Below, in pieces: positions 23,231 through 35,172 of a stretch of DNA of 42,166 nucleotides (position 1 is its first letter; each line of letters starts with the position of its first letter). The translations under genes and the position numbers were made by a program. Below the pieces are notes generated by a model that searched no databases, was not told where the DNA came from, and saw only the letters and a list, made by a program, of their open reading frames with translations. The stretch covers positions 558,955-601,120 of the forward strand of contig NW_003158224.1 in the NCBI RefSeq assembly GCF_000003605.2, in the 5' to 3' direction. This DNA comes from Saccoglossus kowalevskii. Taxonomy: Eukaryota; Hemichordata; Enteropneusta; Harrimaniidae.

Positions 23231-25891
23231 GTAACATGCCGTGATATATAGTCTTTAATAAAAAGGTTTTATAATTGTATGCCATACCTATGTCTACTCA
23301 AGGTGACATCCGATCCCATCGCGGTGTGTGTCTTTCCGTTCAACATGAAGATTGTACAATAGATGAACTCTATTCTCACTCACTACTAAAACAAACATGA
23401 CACCATTGATTCAAACGTGTTCTTGTTGTGACATACATGTTCATAATTAACATCACCATGAGAAAGACAAGAGCAAATGCCATGAAACAGAAACTTGGTC
23501 AACAATTGCGATAATATATTCAAAGCATTTGTGTAGGTTTAGTTTACTTTCGGCGTTAACGATGAACTGATGATTCAAGTATGAAAAATATACTAAATCT
23601 TAAGTTATGCGAATTATTTATATATTAGTACTAGCTTGAACCCAGTACACGTGTTATACCCTTTTCACTTCTTTAAAGGACGCACAGTCAACAACTTGAA
23701 ATAGCCGCAAAATATGCAAGGACAATTTTTGATCCCCTCTTCACGATTGTTCCAGATGCTTTGATGCCCCCAAGTGATGGATTGATGGGGATTATTCTCT
23801 ATTTGTAACATTTTGCATTAGAACATTTTACGGATCAACTGATCTAAGCAGGAGATGACTCTGTATAACCAAACGTCTGGCGCGTACACCCTGAAGATTA
23901 CTATATATAATGCGGTTACTGTCCCCGTTGAGATACGTTTAATGGAAAACCATGATCATTTCACATGAAGAAATATGATACGATCAATGTTAATGTATTC
24001 TATCTTGTACAGCGACAAACCTAGGAACTGTAGGAGATGATATGCGCGTGACACTCTCATTGATATGAAAGATCGTATAGGCTCGTTCGCAGACAACCCT
24101 ATTGATATCAAATGGCAACAACGCGTGGACGTGCTCTCGGACACACGACTAAGATTTCGCTATTTTGTGAGAAAAAATAATCTATTGCAAGTCAGCAACA
24201 TGTTACTCACTGGATCAGATAGCAAATCATTGTCGTAAATGGTGAGCAAAATATCTCATAACAGGCAGAATAGTAAGGTAATAATAATAATAATAGGACA
24301 GTTACATTTTTGAAATGTGGGTTGTATTTGAAAATCTAGGGGGCATGAATACTTAAAAATGTACAAATTTATGTTCACCTCATCTATTCTTATAATTTGT
24401 TCCCACTTGCTGTGAAGCTGACAATTTGTTTGTACTGTTGCCCTCATCGGAGGGTCAAGCTTGTTTGATTATGTGTCATTTGTATGACTACACGTATCTT
24501 GTGCTGCTCATAAGAGGCAAGATTTCTCCCAGAGATATATTAGCTCATACACCAATATACGATTAACACTGCGAAAAAACTTCAACTGAGGCACAAAATT
24601 GTACATTTTCAAAAAATCACCAATAAGTCAACATTATCAACAATATCAACATTGAGTTGAATACATTTTATATCATGGATATTTGAGATCCTGTTTATAT
24701 GATGCGTGGAACCAAGACATTCAGTTTGTTGGTAGAATTATAAATACACGTGTCATTCGCCACTTAGTTCAAGTTTATTTTTGATCAATGCTTCTTTTTC
24801 ATGAAATTGTATAGTGTCTTTAATTAGAAATTATGTTATTAGGAAACCCAATGACAAATAAACTGATACACACTACACAAATGAAATTCAGTTTGGCTAA
24901 AAAAATACATTAATAGCATATCCTGTTTAATTTCAGACCATATATTTCGATTTTGAAAGAGCCATTTGATACATCTAATTTTTGCTGATACTAGCCAATT
25001 ACTCTCAATTACTAACTATGTTTTCAGTACATATGACGTTTTTGTTGACATGAATAACATTTCCCATAATTTGAACGGGGACTATGTCATTAACAATGAC
25101 TTGTTTTTTAAGAGCATAAATATACTTGTCATTCTCGTTATTCCTCGTTATTAGTTTTTTTAGGAGAGTTTGCTTGAAAAAGTTGATATATTACTTACTG
25201 TCTGAATATAGAACTACTAGTTTATTATTGGGAGCTGGCGACAATTGACTAACATTTTTGTCGCGATCAGTTGCTTGTTATTCGGTCTTCGTGTAGTAAT
25301 ATTAGGGATGTAATGAGTATCAGTGTGCAAGCATTGACTACAAAATATCTCTGTTTCTGTTTTATTTGAGGGCAAATTATGTCATGTTGAATCTATTTTC
25401 AAGAGTACTTAAACACAAGGCTAAAACTAAAATTACCGTCAGCACACACAAATGATATGTGGGAGAGATCTTTGATTTCCATTCGTAAACACCCGATCAT
25501 TTTACTCATTTGGATTTTTTTCCTGTGAACGCGTGTTTGTAAATGTTCATGCCCCCTAGATTTCAAAATGATTGACCCCTTACCGCTATATTGAAACAAT
25601 TCTGTATACACGTGTACGTGAGCAGTTCCCCTCGATTTCAAATAACTCAGGAAAAAAATTGCCTACCTTTTACGACAAGGATTCGCTTTCTGATTTGGTA
25701 CGCAAAATGTTTGCTGACTTTTTTCTCATCGAAGTTTGCTTGTATTGTACTTCACACACGATGAAATGAATTGTTGAATCCGTACAACCGACGACAACAG
25801 TCCCTCACGCGTCCTTTCTCCCATACCCAAAAGTCGCAGTCAATATTCAAAGCACCAAGGCCATACATTCCAAATAATGAACATGGATATT
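23231..25891. other. Gene-free AT-rich stretch with an inverted motif pair
   Basis: AATCTAGGGGGCATGAA near 24332 recurs inverted near 25550 (TTCATGCCCCCTAGATTTC). An (ATA)n microsatellite is at about 24279-24294. No exon is supported. Confidence 0.4.
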
Positions 25892-26005
25892 TTAAAGGGT
25901 GGTCGCGCAGCGTACGTGTGTTCGAATTTCATGTAAATTGACAATATATTTTCCACGCGCTGTGTGCGTCAAACAGAACGCGACGTGACGACCACCGCCC
26001 TTTAA
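25892..26005. mobile_element. TTAA-bounded miniature transposon, near-complete
   Basis: The element runs from TTAAAGGGTGGTCGCGCAGC on the left to GACGACCACCGCCCTTTAA on the right. The two ends are inverted repeats within a TTAA on each side. At 114 bases it has no coding capacity. TTAA target duplication is used by piggyBac and Kolobok; the AGGG terminus next to TTAA fits Kolobok better. The superfamily is inferred from the ends only. Confidence 0.7.
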
Positions 26006-27092
26006 AAAATAAAATGTGCCGATTACCCCGCGATTTTTTGTCAACACATCACTACGGATTGCCAATGATTATGTCTTCCCTCACGAGATTCGTACTGTGT
26101 GGACCGATTACATCTCACCACGTGAGCAGTTGATCCATTAGGGCACTTTTAATCTGCGATAGCTTTGCACTGACTATTCTTGTCGTATACAAGAAACGCG
26201 TACTTTTTCCATTACAATTTTTTGATGATCACCAAAGGCATCACTTCCCATCATGCACTTGCATACATACTCCGATTACCACAGTGAATATTTTACGTAT
26301 TTTACGAAAGTGAGAGGTTTTTAAATGAATCATTTATGTTAGAAAGCATATTTTTTGATAAAATAGCAATTCTGTCTAAGCGCGATAGTTAGAGTTTTAT
26401 TAGCGAGACAAACAGACTACAGGAAATGGCTGACTCGTTATATCTGATTCGATTACTGGACTGGATAGAACTCGAGTGTTTTTTTCAGCGTGTTCCCGAT
26501 CTAATATAATCATGATAACCTCGTATTCAAAGCATTCTGTGTATTATCGTTAATGTACCTTCAGATTCCTTAGCAACGCCGTTTGCGTGTTATGCGTTTA
26601 TTTATTTTACTTTAAAGCGTTGTGTCATCACAGAACTCATAGACCTGTGTATTATAACGCTTTACTAACCGATTTTTGCTAAAATTGTTTATAACTTTGT
26701 ACTTCATTTCACAACATAAGTGACATATTTCAGTAAAATATTACGTATATAAATCTTCGGAACAGCAGACACTGTCACATAATAAAGCTTATAAAATTTG
26801 TGTTTAAGTTCGAAATTTACCGCGTAAATTTAGGTTTGACCTAGCTTGGAATAGAAAGTCCTTGAAGGCAATAAAACGTAATGAATTTCGGGTAGAACGC
26901 ACTCCGGTCAAGAAACTAGTAGTGTAAACTGACAAATTTAGAGCAAATTTATTTCTACAACGTTTCCAATTTTCATTTATCAGTGTTTATTAACGAAATA
27001 GATCGTTAAAATACGTACTGACTGACAACTGACATAAAAAATTTCAAAGTAAAGACCCCTCCCCGACACTCATTGTAGAGAGGATGGCGACT
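26006..27092. other. Gene-free stretch
   Basis: A short plus frame at about 26025-26140 ends ISPREQLIH and looks mildly protein-like but has no splice signals. Nothing else is seen. Confidence 0.4.
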
Positions 27093-27182
27093 TTAAAGGG
27101 CAGTGGTCGTCACACAGCGCGTGTTCGAATTTAATTAAGAGGGTTCGTGTGACGCGAGAATAGTGTCAACTTGTGCTTTTAA
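27093..27182. mobile_element. TTAA-bounded miniature element, diverged
   Basis: The left end TTAAAGGGCAGTGGTCGTCA matches the 25892 family closely and continues CACAGCGCGTGTTCGAAT as in the 8471 copy. The right end, TTGTGCTTTTAA at 27182, is a poor inverted match, so the right boundary is uncertain. Confidence 0.5.
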
Positions 27183-27710
27183 GGGTTAGTCTAGTGAACA
27201 ACACTTCCATGGATGGCAAACGTTGAAAATAGACCTTTCATATGAAACTATATGCTGAGAATATTAGACAACGACGCTGACCAGAATTTTAACTCAAGAC
27301 TTCAAACCAAAATCCCTGTACCGACTTCTACGAGGGTCCCTTCTGGCAATTACACATTCATATGAAACTGTAATGATCGAAATCGAGATAGTAGTGCCGA
27401 GTGCCTGCTTGTGGGAATATACGTACTATCAATTACAATAAGTTTTCACGCACGTTATATTTTTTGAGGAGATTTCGTATAATGAGGCAAATGATTAGGT
27501 GTCAGTTTGGAAGGCTTGTTCAGTGATTTTGTAACTCAAAGCTTTGTGATTTGTCTTAGTCTATATTTTCAGTCTGGGTCACAGTAAATGCGTATCATTT
27601 ATGTAGATGGAGGATGTTTCATATAGAATACATTTGTTACGTCATACTATTGTATTGTGCGGGCAATATCTGGGGGCAATAACCGCCAAGTAAGGCAAGG
27701 ACACGTTGTT
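27183..27710. other. Gene-free stretch
   Basis: Nothing recognisable. Confidence 0.4.
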
Positions 27711-27902
27711 GTTCTAGAACCACCCGGAGTTTATTCTAGATAGTTCTGGAAACACCCAGAGTTTGTTCAAGGTAGTCCTAGAACAACGCAGAGTTTGTTT
27801 TAGGTAGGTCTATAACTACCTGGCGTTTGTTCAAGCTAGTTTCAGAGCCACCTAGAGTTCGTTCAAGGAAGTTCTGAAACCACTCGTAGTTTGTTCTTTT
27901 TA
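27711..27902. repeat. Six-unit 32-base minisatellite
   Basis: Six consecutive units of exactly 32 bases start at 27711, 27743, 27775, 27807, 27839 and 27871. The consensus is close to GTTCTAGAACCACCCAGAGT followed by TTGTTCAAGGTA. Units differ by several substitutions but no indels, and the last decays at its end. Confidence 0.9.
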
Positions 27903-27904
27903 TT

Positions 27905-27975
27905 GACAATACCCGGGAATCAAACAGATCAGCCAAGTAGTAGAGTGATCGCTGTAGTGACTGAGCTAAGTAGGT
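27905..27975 (-). repeat. tRNA-like sequence, probable SINE head or tRNA pseudogene
   Basis: On the minus strand an A-box-like TTAGCTCAGT (core 27968-27961) is followed 43 bases later by a B-box-like GTTTGATTCC (27925-27916). That is the spacing of internal RNA polymerase III promoters in tRNAs. The T arm does not pair, the acceptor ends do not match, and the B box has T for C. So it is not a functional tRNA; a tRNA-derived SINE or decayed tRNA is likelier. It directly abuts the 32-base minisatellite. Confidence 0.35.
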
Positions 27976-30415
27976 AATTCGTGCGGGAGTTCGATAAGTG
28001 ATGTGCATGAGTGTACCGTACCCACATTTCAGGTATCTCTGTTGTTCATCTACACAGGAACACTTACATAACACGTGTGGAGACTAATGTGTGTATTAGT
28101 AAACAAAGAGCGAGTAGTTCTGGTACCTACTCGTAATGGGTGCTTTAAATAAGATAATATCAAACGAGTAGACAATTCTTTTGTGCTTATGTGTGTGAAT
28201 ATTATTTAAGTTAGAGACACACATCAAAGTTCTAACCACGCAATTGTGGGAATGCAAAGCTTACCAAATCCAGTTAAGGTAGAGCACAGCCAATAAATAC
28301 TGGCACTACAAGGAGCGATATTCTGGGTATTTTTCCAGTGTATGGTTACTTGAACAGTGTCGATTCCTGCATATTCACGGCATGCCAATGAGAGGTCAAG
28401 ACCCTTTGATTATGCATGATGTCTGTGTGGAATTTCATGGGGTTACCCGCACTGGAGGAATTGAACCTGACATATAGAATTATTCGTTGGTTGGCAAACA
28501 ATAAGCAGCTTAATTGTACATAGTCAAAAACACATGAGACTGCTTGTCACTTCTTGGCAGCGTTCTGACTCTATAGAAGTTCAGTGCTCTAATGGAGATT
28601 TTAAGTTTCATGCTTGAGTGACTCTAAAATCATATAGGTCCCGATTGTTTCATTTTCTGAGATGGTTTTACGTAGACACTCGGAAAAGTATTTTCACAGT
28701 TCTAATGCCAGTTACCATCACCATAGCTTACTTTCACATATGTGCAGATCATATTAAAACGTTGTCAACTATAGACACAAAAGGTGGACTCAGTAATACT
28801 GACATCTGCTTTGGTATCTGGTTTTTATTTACCATTGAAAGAAAGAGGGCAAACACAATACAATACAATAATGTCAGTTCTGGTAGAGATACATGGACCT
28901 CTTGGAAACCAACCATGAGGGTATGTTAGTAGCTTTGAGAAGAGTGAGTTCCTCCTTCCCCATTGCAACACCATATTGTTTCTTAGCAACATACATCTCA
29001 AAACAACTTGTTAACTACTTTGAAATTGAATCAACTAACCATATAAATACATAACTTTGTTAGTAATGATCATTTGTGACACAGAAGTGTTTATCCAAAA
29101 GATTTTCATTTAGCAATGGAAGCCTGGTGTAATAATTTTGTGTATAGACTATAATGACGTTGCGGAAAGAGTAAATATAAGCAGCATGCTCGACTGTAAC
29201 GGATCATACGTGACGTTAATATGCATTACAGGCTAGAGAAATAACTATATTACTGTTGAGGTGAAATTACAACCATCCATTGTATCATGAAGTATAGGAA
29301 AAGATGACTAGTTATGTAGCACCACATGTTGGTTCAGTTGTTGCTTTAATGTCCAGTTGTGAAGGATGTATCATTGAAATGACGTCATCGTCAATATATG
29401 TATTTGTGAAATTAAAGGATATAGCTTGATCATGTTTCTTTCTGGCGATTGAATATAGAATACATACCTTCCGTGTTATTTGTAATCATGAAACAAATAA
29501 CACCAATAATGACTACATCAATCACTATGGGCATAATCTATTCTCAATGAAAGCATGTGCAGTTTTGACCAAATAAAACAACAAAGGATTTACCCCCAGC
29601 GATATCTACTACTCTCAAAATTATAAATACTTTAAAATCTTTATTTGAACCTAGCGCTTTTTGACGAATCAAAATGATTCATCGCAGGACCATATACTAA
29701 ATGACATGTCACATTTCTTTGTTCTCATAATTGGTCCTAGGACATTTATACGTCTTTGATGTTTTAGTGAGTTGTATTCAGATCAATTGGGTTCAAACTC
29801 AGAACTCAGACAGCAGTCTGTTTGACCTCATTGTCGGTCATTGGCTTTTGATCTCTTTCATTCTACGATTTCTTCAAGTTCAGTATGCAGATTGTATGAG
29901 AACAATCATAACACATTTTACTAATATCGTGATGTGCTTATTGATAGTTTGTCAATGTACATGGGCACACAGTTTTATATGACGGGTGCACATATGAAAC
30001 AGAAATGTGCTTACTCGTTTCAAAATACTTTGCATACGGCGAGGTTTATATTACGACCATGTTTTTATACCGTTCTCATACTGATTTGACTATTTAGTGT
30101 GTTTCTGGTATAATTTTGCGCTGTTTTGTTTTGCTTTTGTTTAATGTTTTCATGATTTTTAATAGTTGTTTGTTTTGTACTCTTCTAATTTCTTGATATC
30201 CGTGTGCAACATCCACTTTGATCAACATGTAACTATTATTGCAGCGCCCAGAACATATCATGGTTTTTGAGGTTGAGCAGAGAAATAAGTGTTGCTAAAT
30301 TTCACTTCATTTTATCACTTAATGTCTACGCGGTGTTACAGTTCAGAGAAAAATATTTATGTTATATCAAACATCACCTAATAATATAATAATACACACA
30401 AAAAATATAAAAGAA
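27976..30415. other. Gene-free stretch
   Basis: Includes a 103-codon plus frame (28618-28929) without splice or domain support, a full CRE (TGACGTCA, 29380-29387), and a small near-palindrome at 29661-29682. No gene is supported. Confidence 0.4.
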
Positions 30416-30417
30416 GG

Positions 30418-30472
30418 TATCGTAAATTTGAAAGTTAGTTGAATATATCAACTAACTATATTACAATATTAC
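30418..30472. repeat. Hairpin with a perfect 10-base core stem
   Basis: AGTTAGTTGA (30433-30442) and TCAACTAACT (30448-30457) form a perfect stem around ATATA. Outside a bulge, TATCGTAA on the left pairs with ATTACGATA on the right, giving a stem of about 25 bases overall. The size resembles a microRNA precursor, but it could equally be a small foldback element; the sequence alone does not decide. Confidence 0.5.
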
Positions 30473-31278
30473 GATATTTACTAAGACTAACAAAATCAAT
30501 TTTATTAGGTGCAGTTAATCTCAAATACAAAACAGCTTCTGATTTGTGACGACAAATGTAGAATATAATGACACAATTGAGAACAAGTGTTTCAGACATA
30601 CTTATATCATGGTAAAGATAATATAATATAATAAAAACAATACATTTTGGAAAAAAATAATCAATAGACATTTTCTCTGAAAACGGGATCTTTGAAAATC
30701 TACTTACTATAAGATTAGCTATAGCACTAAAAGATACACATGAAGAATACGATTGCATAAAAAATTATTTCTGATTTGGGGAGCCAATGACATTAATTGT
30801 TAGAAACATTCTCTATTTACTATATGCTTACTACTGTAGGTATATCGGTCTTATTAAAACATGTATTCTAAATGAGGCACAAGTTAAATTGAAGAAGATT
30901 ATATGCCATTTTCTTTATGTTTTCATTACTGATTTCAATAGGATACTGGATATAATTGGGGCCATCAGACAACTTTCCTAGACACAACAGTTTATATGAT
31001 AAAATATTTGTTCATATGTTCAAATGAAAGGCATGAAATAGTTGATGCTCAGAGTTGACAATTTTGAATTACCTTAATGTTAGACATTTTTGACATATTT
31101 AAGTTTGAGCACATACAATCTATAACATGTATATATCACATGTACGCTTTACTCATATTGGATGAGCGGCCATAATATCATATAGTTTTTGTCACCGTTA
31201 TCGTTATCGTTATTTATATCACTCACGTTGTTATCTAAAAATGTTTTACTGATTTATCAAAATTGATGTGGCTAACTA
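30473..31278. other. Gene-free AT-rich stretch
   Basis: A short GTTATC-type repeat lies near 31198-31214. The 100-codon minus frame at 30456-30758 is AT-driven and begins in the hairpin. Confidence 0.45.
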
Positions 31279-31328
31279 NNNNNNNNNNNNNNNNNNNNNN
31301 NNNNNNNNNNNNNNNNNNNNNNNNNNNN
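31279..31328. other. Assembly gap (50 N)
   Basis: Exactly 50 N. The true gap size is unknown if this is a fixed-length placeholder. Confidence 0.99.
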
Positions 31329-33581
31329 GGTAGTGTTGTAACGTTGTGCAGACTATGACGTAATATTGGCTAATTCTATTATCAAATATATTTTTTTTGT
31401 TTCAATATGAAAAGTGAGTGTGAGTCAATAATTCTTTCAAGAATTACAACATATTCCCATTAGAGGACCTAAAAATAACAAGGTTGCTGGGATATAGGAG
31501 TGTATATTAACTCTACTATCAAGCCCGCAGGCAAATACATACGATATGACGTCATTGCCAATTTTGAGTAAGTTATGAAAAAAATAACAAAACAAAAATG
31601 CCAAAAATAGAACTTCAATAATTCAATAATAATATCTCAAAACATATTAATCCGATTTATGATTTACTTCGATTCTACATTATTGATGTATTCCATGGTA
31701 AGATTTAATTAATTAGGTGGGAAAATGATATAATTTAACTCCCTGTGTTATCCAAACCCGTCCGCAACTCGACAAGTTTAGGCTTTCCCACACATGATAA
31801 GAAGTCATAAAAACGATGTCTCATTAAATTCCCCTCAGGTGGCACCTGAAATATGCACAATTTCATTTTCCCCAAGGTTGAATACATCAGAAAGGATGAC
31901 CATCCAATGATCATCCGTAGTGGTAAAATCTAAGTCATATAAAAAATGATAATAAAACAAGTACTCTATCTCCGACATGTTTCAAAATGACAGCAATACA
32001 CTCTTGTGACATTTAGTGTATGTGTACTTAGTTTCGATCCAAACAAGACTAATAGATTCATTTGAATAATTTAAACATATGGCATACGTACAAAATTTCG
32101 TAACGATGTGTATCCTAGTCTAAAGAAATTTAGCGTACTTGTGCATACATAAGGCATTTTGTTGCATTTTGAAAAGTACCACGTAATATAATCGCACATG
32201 TTCGCATATAATGATCAATTTATTAGGTTTAATAAACTCATGAAAAATACGGTTTTATATTCTGCTGACAATTACCATGAGTACACTCGTCTTCGCATAC
32301 ATTGGTCGTTATACGGCACTCCATGTGGCCATGAATTTGTGGGCAAATTATTAGAGATTACCCTCCGAGCCACGAAGTCGTCCCTAAAAATTGTATAAAA
32401 TTGCGATTATCTGACAACGGAACTATCGAGTATATGTTGTACTTGCATGGATTCTCCTAAATAATTAATGAGTGGACTGTCAGCAATATGAGTTGAATTT
32501 CGCGAAAATATTTGTGAAATTCTGACGTCATCATATACAACTCAAAAGATTAGGTTTCGACCACTTTATTATTTATGACGCAGAGGTGTATCATATCATG
32601 TGTAGATTTACAAAAAGTACAAAAACAAGAGGGACAAAAGCAAATTCCTTGGCTCTCCCGTTCCCGGCGAGATCTCGGCGGCTCTTCCCATTTCCACAAT
32701 ATTTCGTCCGCCTGCCGTAAAACGTTTTGCCACATTGTAGGGTTTTGTTATAATCATAACAATTCATACTGCATGATTATATGTTTGAAAATTTTAATGT
32801 TTAAATTAGTAACACATAATAACGTGTTGCTACAGAACGCAAAGTTAATTAATAATTGTGAGGTAAACAAGTCACAAAGAAGAAAATTACTGCTGACCTT
32901 TTATTCATCGATATAGTGTAGGTGTGACATTCATTTTGAATAATAGCATATCATGCATACATTATATCATGCGTTCGCTGTCAGTATTGTCACTAAGTAT
33001 TGATTAATACTTCAATTGATTTTATGAAGCCGTTTCATCTGTTTTAACTAGCAATCTATAACAAACGTCAAACAAAATGTGTTATGACCGCAGTTATCTT
33101 TCGTTTGTATTGTTTTGCAATCATGATTATCGAGTGCCTCAACACAGTTTCCCAAGATCACAATATACAGATAATTTGTTGCTAACTGGTCTCCCGAGCT
33201 TCATATAAACTTGACATTATATTGTTCATTAATACAGTTGCTCTAGGCTTATATGGATAACACGTGTCTTGCTTTGCGCAGGGACGTATCAATCTTTTTT
33301 GAGAGGCTAAACCTTGAGTATTATTTTTGTTTGAAGACTTGTTTGGTATTTTATCTAAATAGAAACACTTATCGTTAAATCGTTAAACGTATTGGTTCGA
33401 GGAAATACTCATGGAAACATGTAGGTTTAGATAATTCTAGGACGCATGCGTATTTGCGTTTTCCAAAATTTCTGAAGGAAGTTTGTAGTTTAGTTCATTG
33501 CTTTAAATTGTCCTCATTCAGGCGAAATGTAGCTACCAATCAAAATGTAAATGTTTGAAACGTGTACAATAAGATTCTGTT
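31329..33581. other. Gene-free stretch with one GC-rich patch
   Basis: The patch at 32630-32740 is clearly less AT-rich and open on both strands; its minus frame includes WQNVLRQADEILWKWEEPPR and then a Cys-rich run, which reads like protein but matches no family I know. Full CREs lie at 31547-31554 and 32523-32530. Nothing else is seen. Confidence 0.35.
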
Positions 33582-33728
33582 TTACCTCCATGGTTCGTCG
33601 AATATATCACGGAAATTTACCATCATAGTAATCAACGTAAGTGCTTCCGAGTCATTGACCGTTGGTAATGACATTGTTCTGCACTTTTCGGCAAGTACTT
33701 CCACACATAAACACGGGAACTCGTCCAT
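33582..33728 (-). other. Short frame after the Rossmann exon
   Basis: A 48-codon minus frame starts with the ATG overlapping the TAA that closes the Rossmann-like frame (TAATG) and reads MDEFPCLCVEVLAEKC at its start. Composition is less AT-rich than the flanks. It may be downstream coding in a shifted frame, intron of that gene, or chance. Confidence 0.15.
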
Positions 33729-33739
33729 TAAACGATTAC

Positions 33740-33856
33740 TCTTCTCTCCAGAGGTTTAAAAATAGAGATGAGATACACGTCATCGGAATCAACTTTGACA
33801 ACTGTGTTACAAACATGTCTGCCTAAGGCACCGCTTCCTGCCATAGCTACAGTCAT
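33740..33856 (-). CDS. Possible first exon of a Rossmann-fold (NmrA-like) protein
   Basis: From an ATG at 33856 the peptide reads MTVAMAGSGALGRHVCNTVV, then DSDDVYLISIFKP. It is a textbook start for an NAD(P)-binding Rossmann fold: a short beta strand (TVAMA), the glycine loop GxGxxG (GSGALG, residues 7-12), a helix, then a second strand (DVYLISI). Atypical short-chain or NmrA-like reductases begin this way at residue 1. A donor-like AGA|GTAATC at 33739 would end the exon in phase 0 after 39 codons; without splicing the frame stops at 33730. I did not find the remaining exons to the left, so this could be a pseudogene fragment. The family is inferred from the motif. Confidence 0.35.
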
Positions 33857-34556
33857 TCGCCGGCACTTGCCGAATCGGGTGATATAAACAATCTTCTTCC
33901 TTTCGAATAATTTTGCAGTTATATAGTCCCTGGTTGCGAGCGTGATTTCATGAAACATACATACGGGTTATGCCAAGAAAATCTTTCAAAATTGTTTATT
34001 GCTTTTTTAAATAAAAAAAAATACTTCAATTCGCTGAAATCTGCGTGCTCGACTCGGAGCTTGAAAGTTGTCAGCGCACCCACAGGAACATACATATTCA
34101 TTCGGTGTATTCCATGTTCTCAATTGGATTTTCACCCGGGTACAAATTGTAGTTTTGTTTCTGCATGTATTGTGATAAATTGAATGTCTACTCCATTTTG
34201 TTGTAAAGCTTGTGAATTAAATGACAGTTGAACTGAACGGACACGCCATCCACGGGCATGATGCTTTGAAGAATTGTAACCGACGGCCTGCTAAATTGTG
34301 TGACAAGTAATATCAACGTATAAATGCTCCAAGACTCGGAAAATGTCCAAGTACCTTAACACTAAGCTAAACGCTAAAAAAGCTTATAGTAAAATAAATC
34401 TGCTATACACACATTTATCAAGTTTGATCGAATGTATCAGAATCGGGACCGGGACCGGAACTCGCGTGATTTGCGGGTACACGTAATACTGCGAGAAATC
34501 AGCATTACCACAGGACGCTCATTGACAATTACAGGACGACATAAAAAGTACAGCTA
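33857..34556. other. Gene-free stretch
   Basis: Includes a short GGGACC duplication near 34445. The region right of 33857 would be 5' UTR or promoter of the Rossmann-like exon; no clear motif is seen. Confidence 0.35.
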
Positions 34557-34688
34557 ATGGATTACGGTCACGGTAACCCACAATCAACGTCGTTACGGTG
34601 TACGGCAGCAGATAATGCATACTTACTGACAAACGTGAACCAGTATGACGCTGAAATCATGGAAAAAATCGATGACGTAGTAAAATAA
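34557..34688 (+). CDS. Small protein-like frame, 43 codons
   Basis: ATG at 34557 opens a frame starting MDYGHGNPQSTSLRCTAADN and ending with AEIMEKIDDVVK and TAA. Codons are less AT-rich than the surroundings and residue use is balanced. A weak donor, GAC|GTAGTA, near 34677 would leave phase 0 and could join the candidate exon at 35173, which has a phase-0 acceptor. The family is not recognised. It may be a small protein, a first exon, or chance. Confidence 0.25.
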   Translation: MDYGHGNPQSTSLRCTAADNAYLLTNVNQYDAEIMEKIDDVVK

Positions 34689-34888
34689 TTATTTGTATTT
34701 AACCTTGGGGTATTGATACGATAACGTAGGAACAGCAAAATATCATAATGTATATATGGGTCTTATATAAACAAAGATGGCGACTTTGACTGTTGCGAAG
34801 ATCGACTAGTACAAACTGAGACGTTATCTGGCATTAATTAGGTATTATCACGTGATTGGAGGGTATCGATGAGTCACCGGCAGCAATT

Positions 34889-35008
34889 AGTGCAGTTCAA
34901 ATCTCATACTTGTGATTTCAATTAGAAAACCGCATTGGATTGTGGGAAAATCAATGTTTATCAACACAAATGTCGCACATACGCAGCGCGACGACTACCG
35001 CCCTTTAA
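34889..35008. mobile_element. TTAA-bounded miniature element, left end decayed
   Basis: The right end, ACGACTACCGCCCTTTAA with an adjoining CGCAGCGCG, is a clear family match to the 25892 element. The left end is only suggested by ATTAGTGCAG near 34889, so that boundary is approximate. Confidence 0.45.
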
Positions 35009-35172
35009 ATTTATGCTGGGTCAATTCATGACGACGCTATCACGTGACAATTCAGCTTCTATTTGGCAATTTAACACCTCATTAGCTAATTAATATTCAA
35101 GAAATGATTCTTGAGCGAGAGCTTATCTCAACCTGCGTTCTAGCATTCGGTAACCATCCCACTTATTTGCAG

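Noticed and set aside
27711-27902. CRISPR-like array
   Set aside because: The units are directly adjacent with no unique spacers, and the context is an animal genome; it is a minisatellite.
27905-27975. Functional tRNA gene on the minus strand
   Set aside because: A and B boxes are correctly spaced, but the T arm and acceptor stem do not pair.
27778-28074. 98-codon minus-strand frame
   Set aside because: It runs through the tRNA-like sequence and the 32-base minisatellite, so its residues are repeat-derived.
28618-28929. 103-codon plus frame as a gene
   Set aside because: Frames of about 100 codons occur several times here by chance; this one has no recognisable motif or convincing splice sites.
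33430-33500. LPSEILE on the minus strand as the PSEFG motif of an NmrA-like protein
   Set aside because: The frame closes within a few codons and the key Phe-Gly is missing; most likely coincidence.
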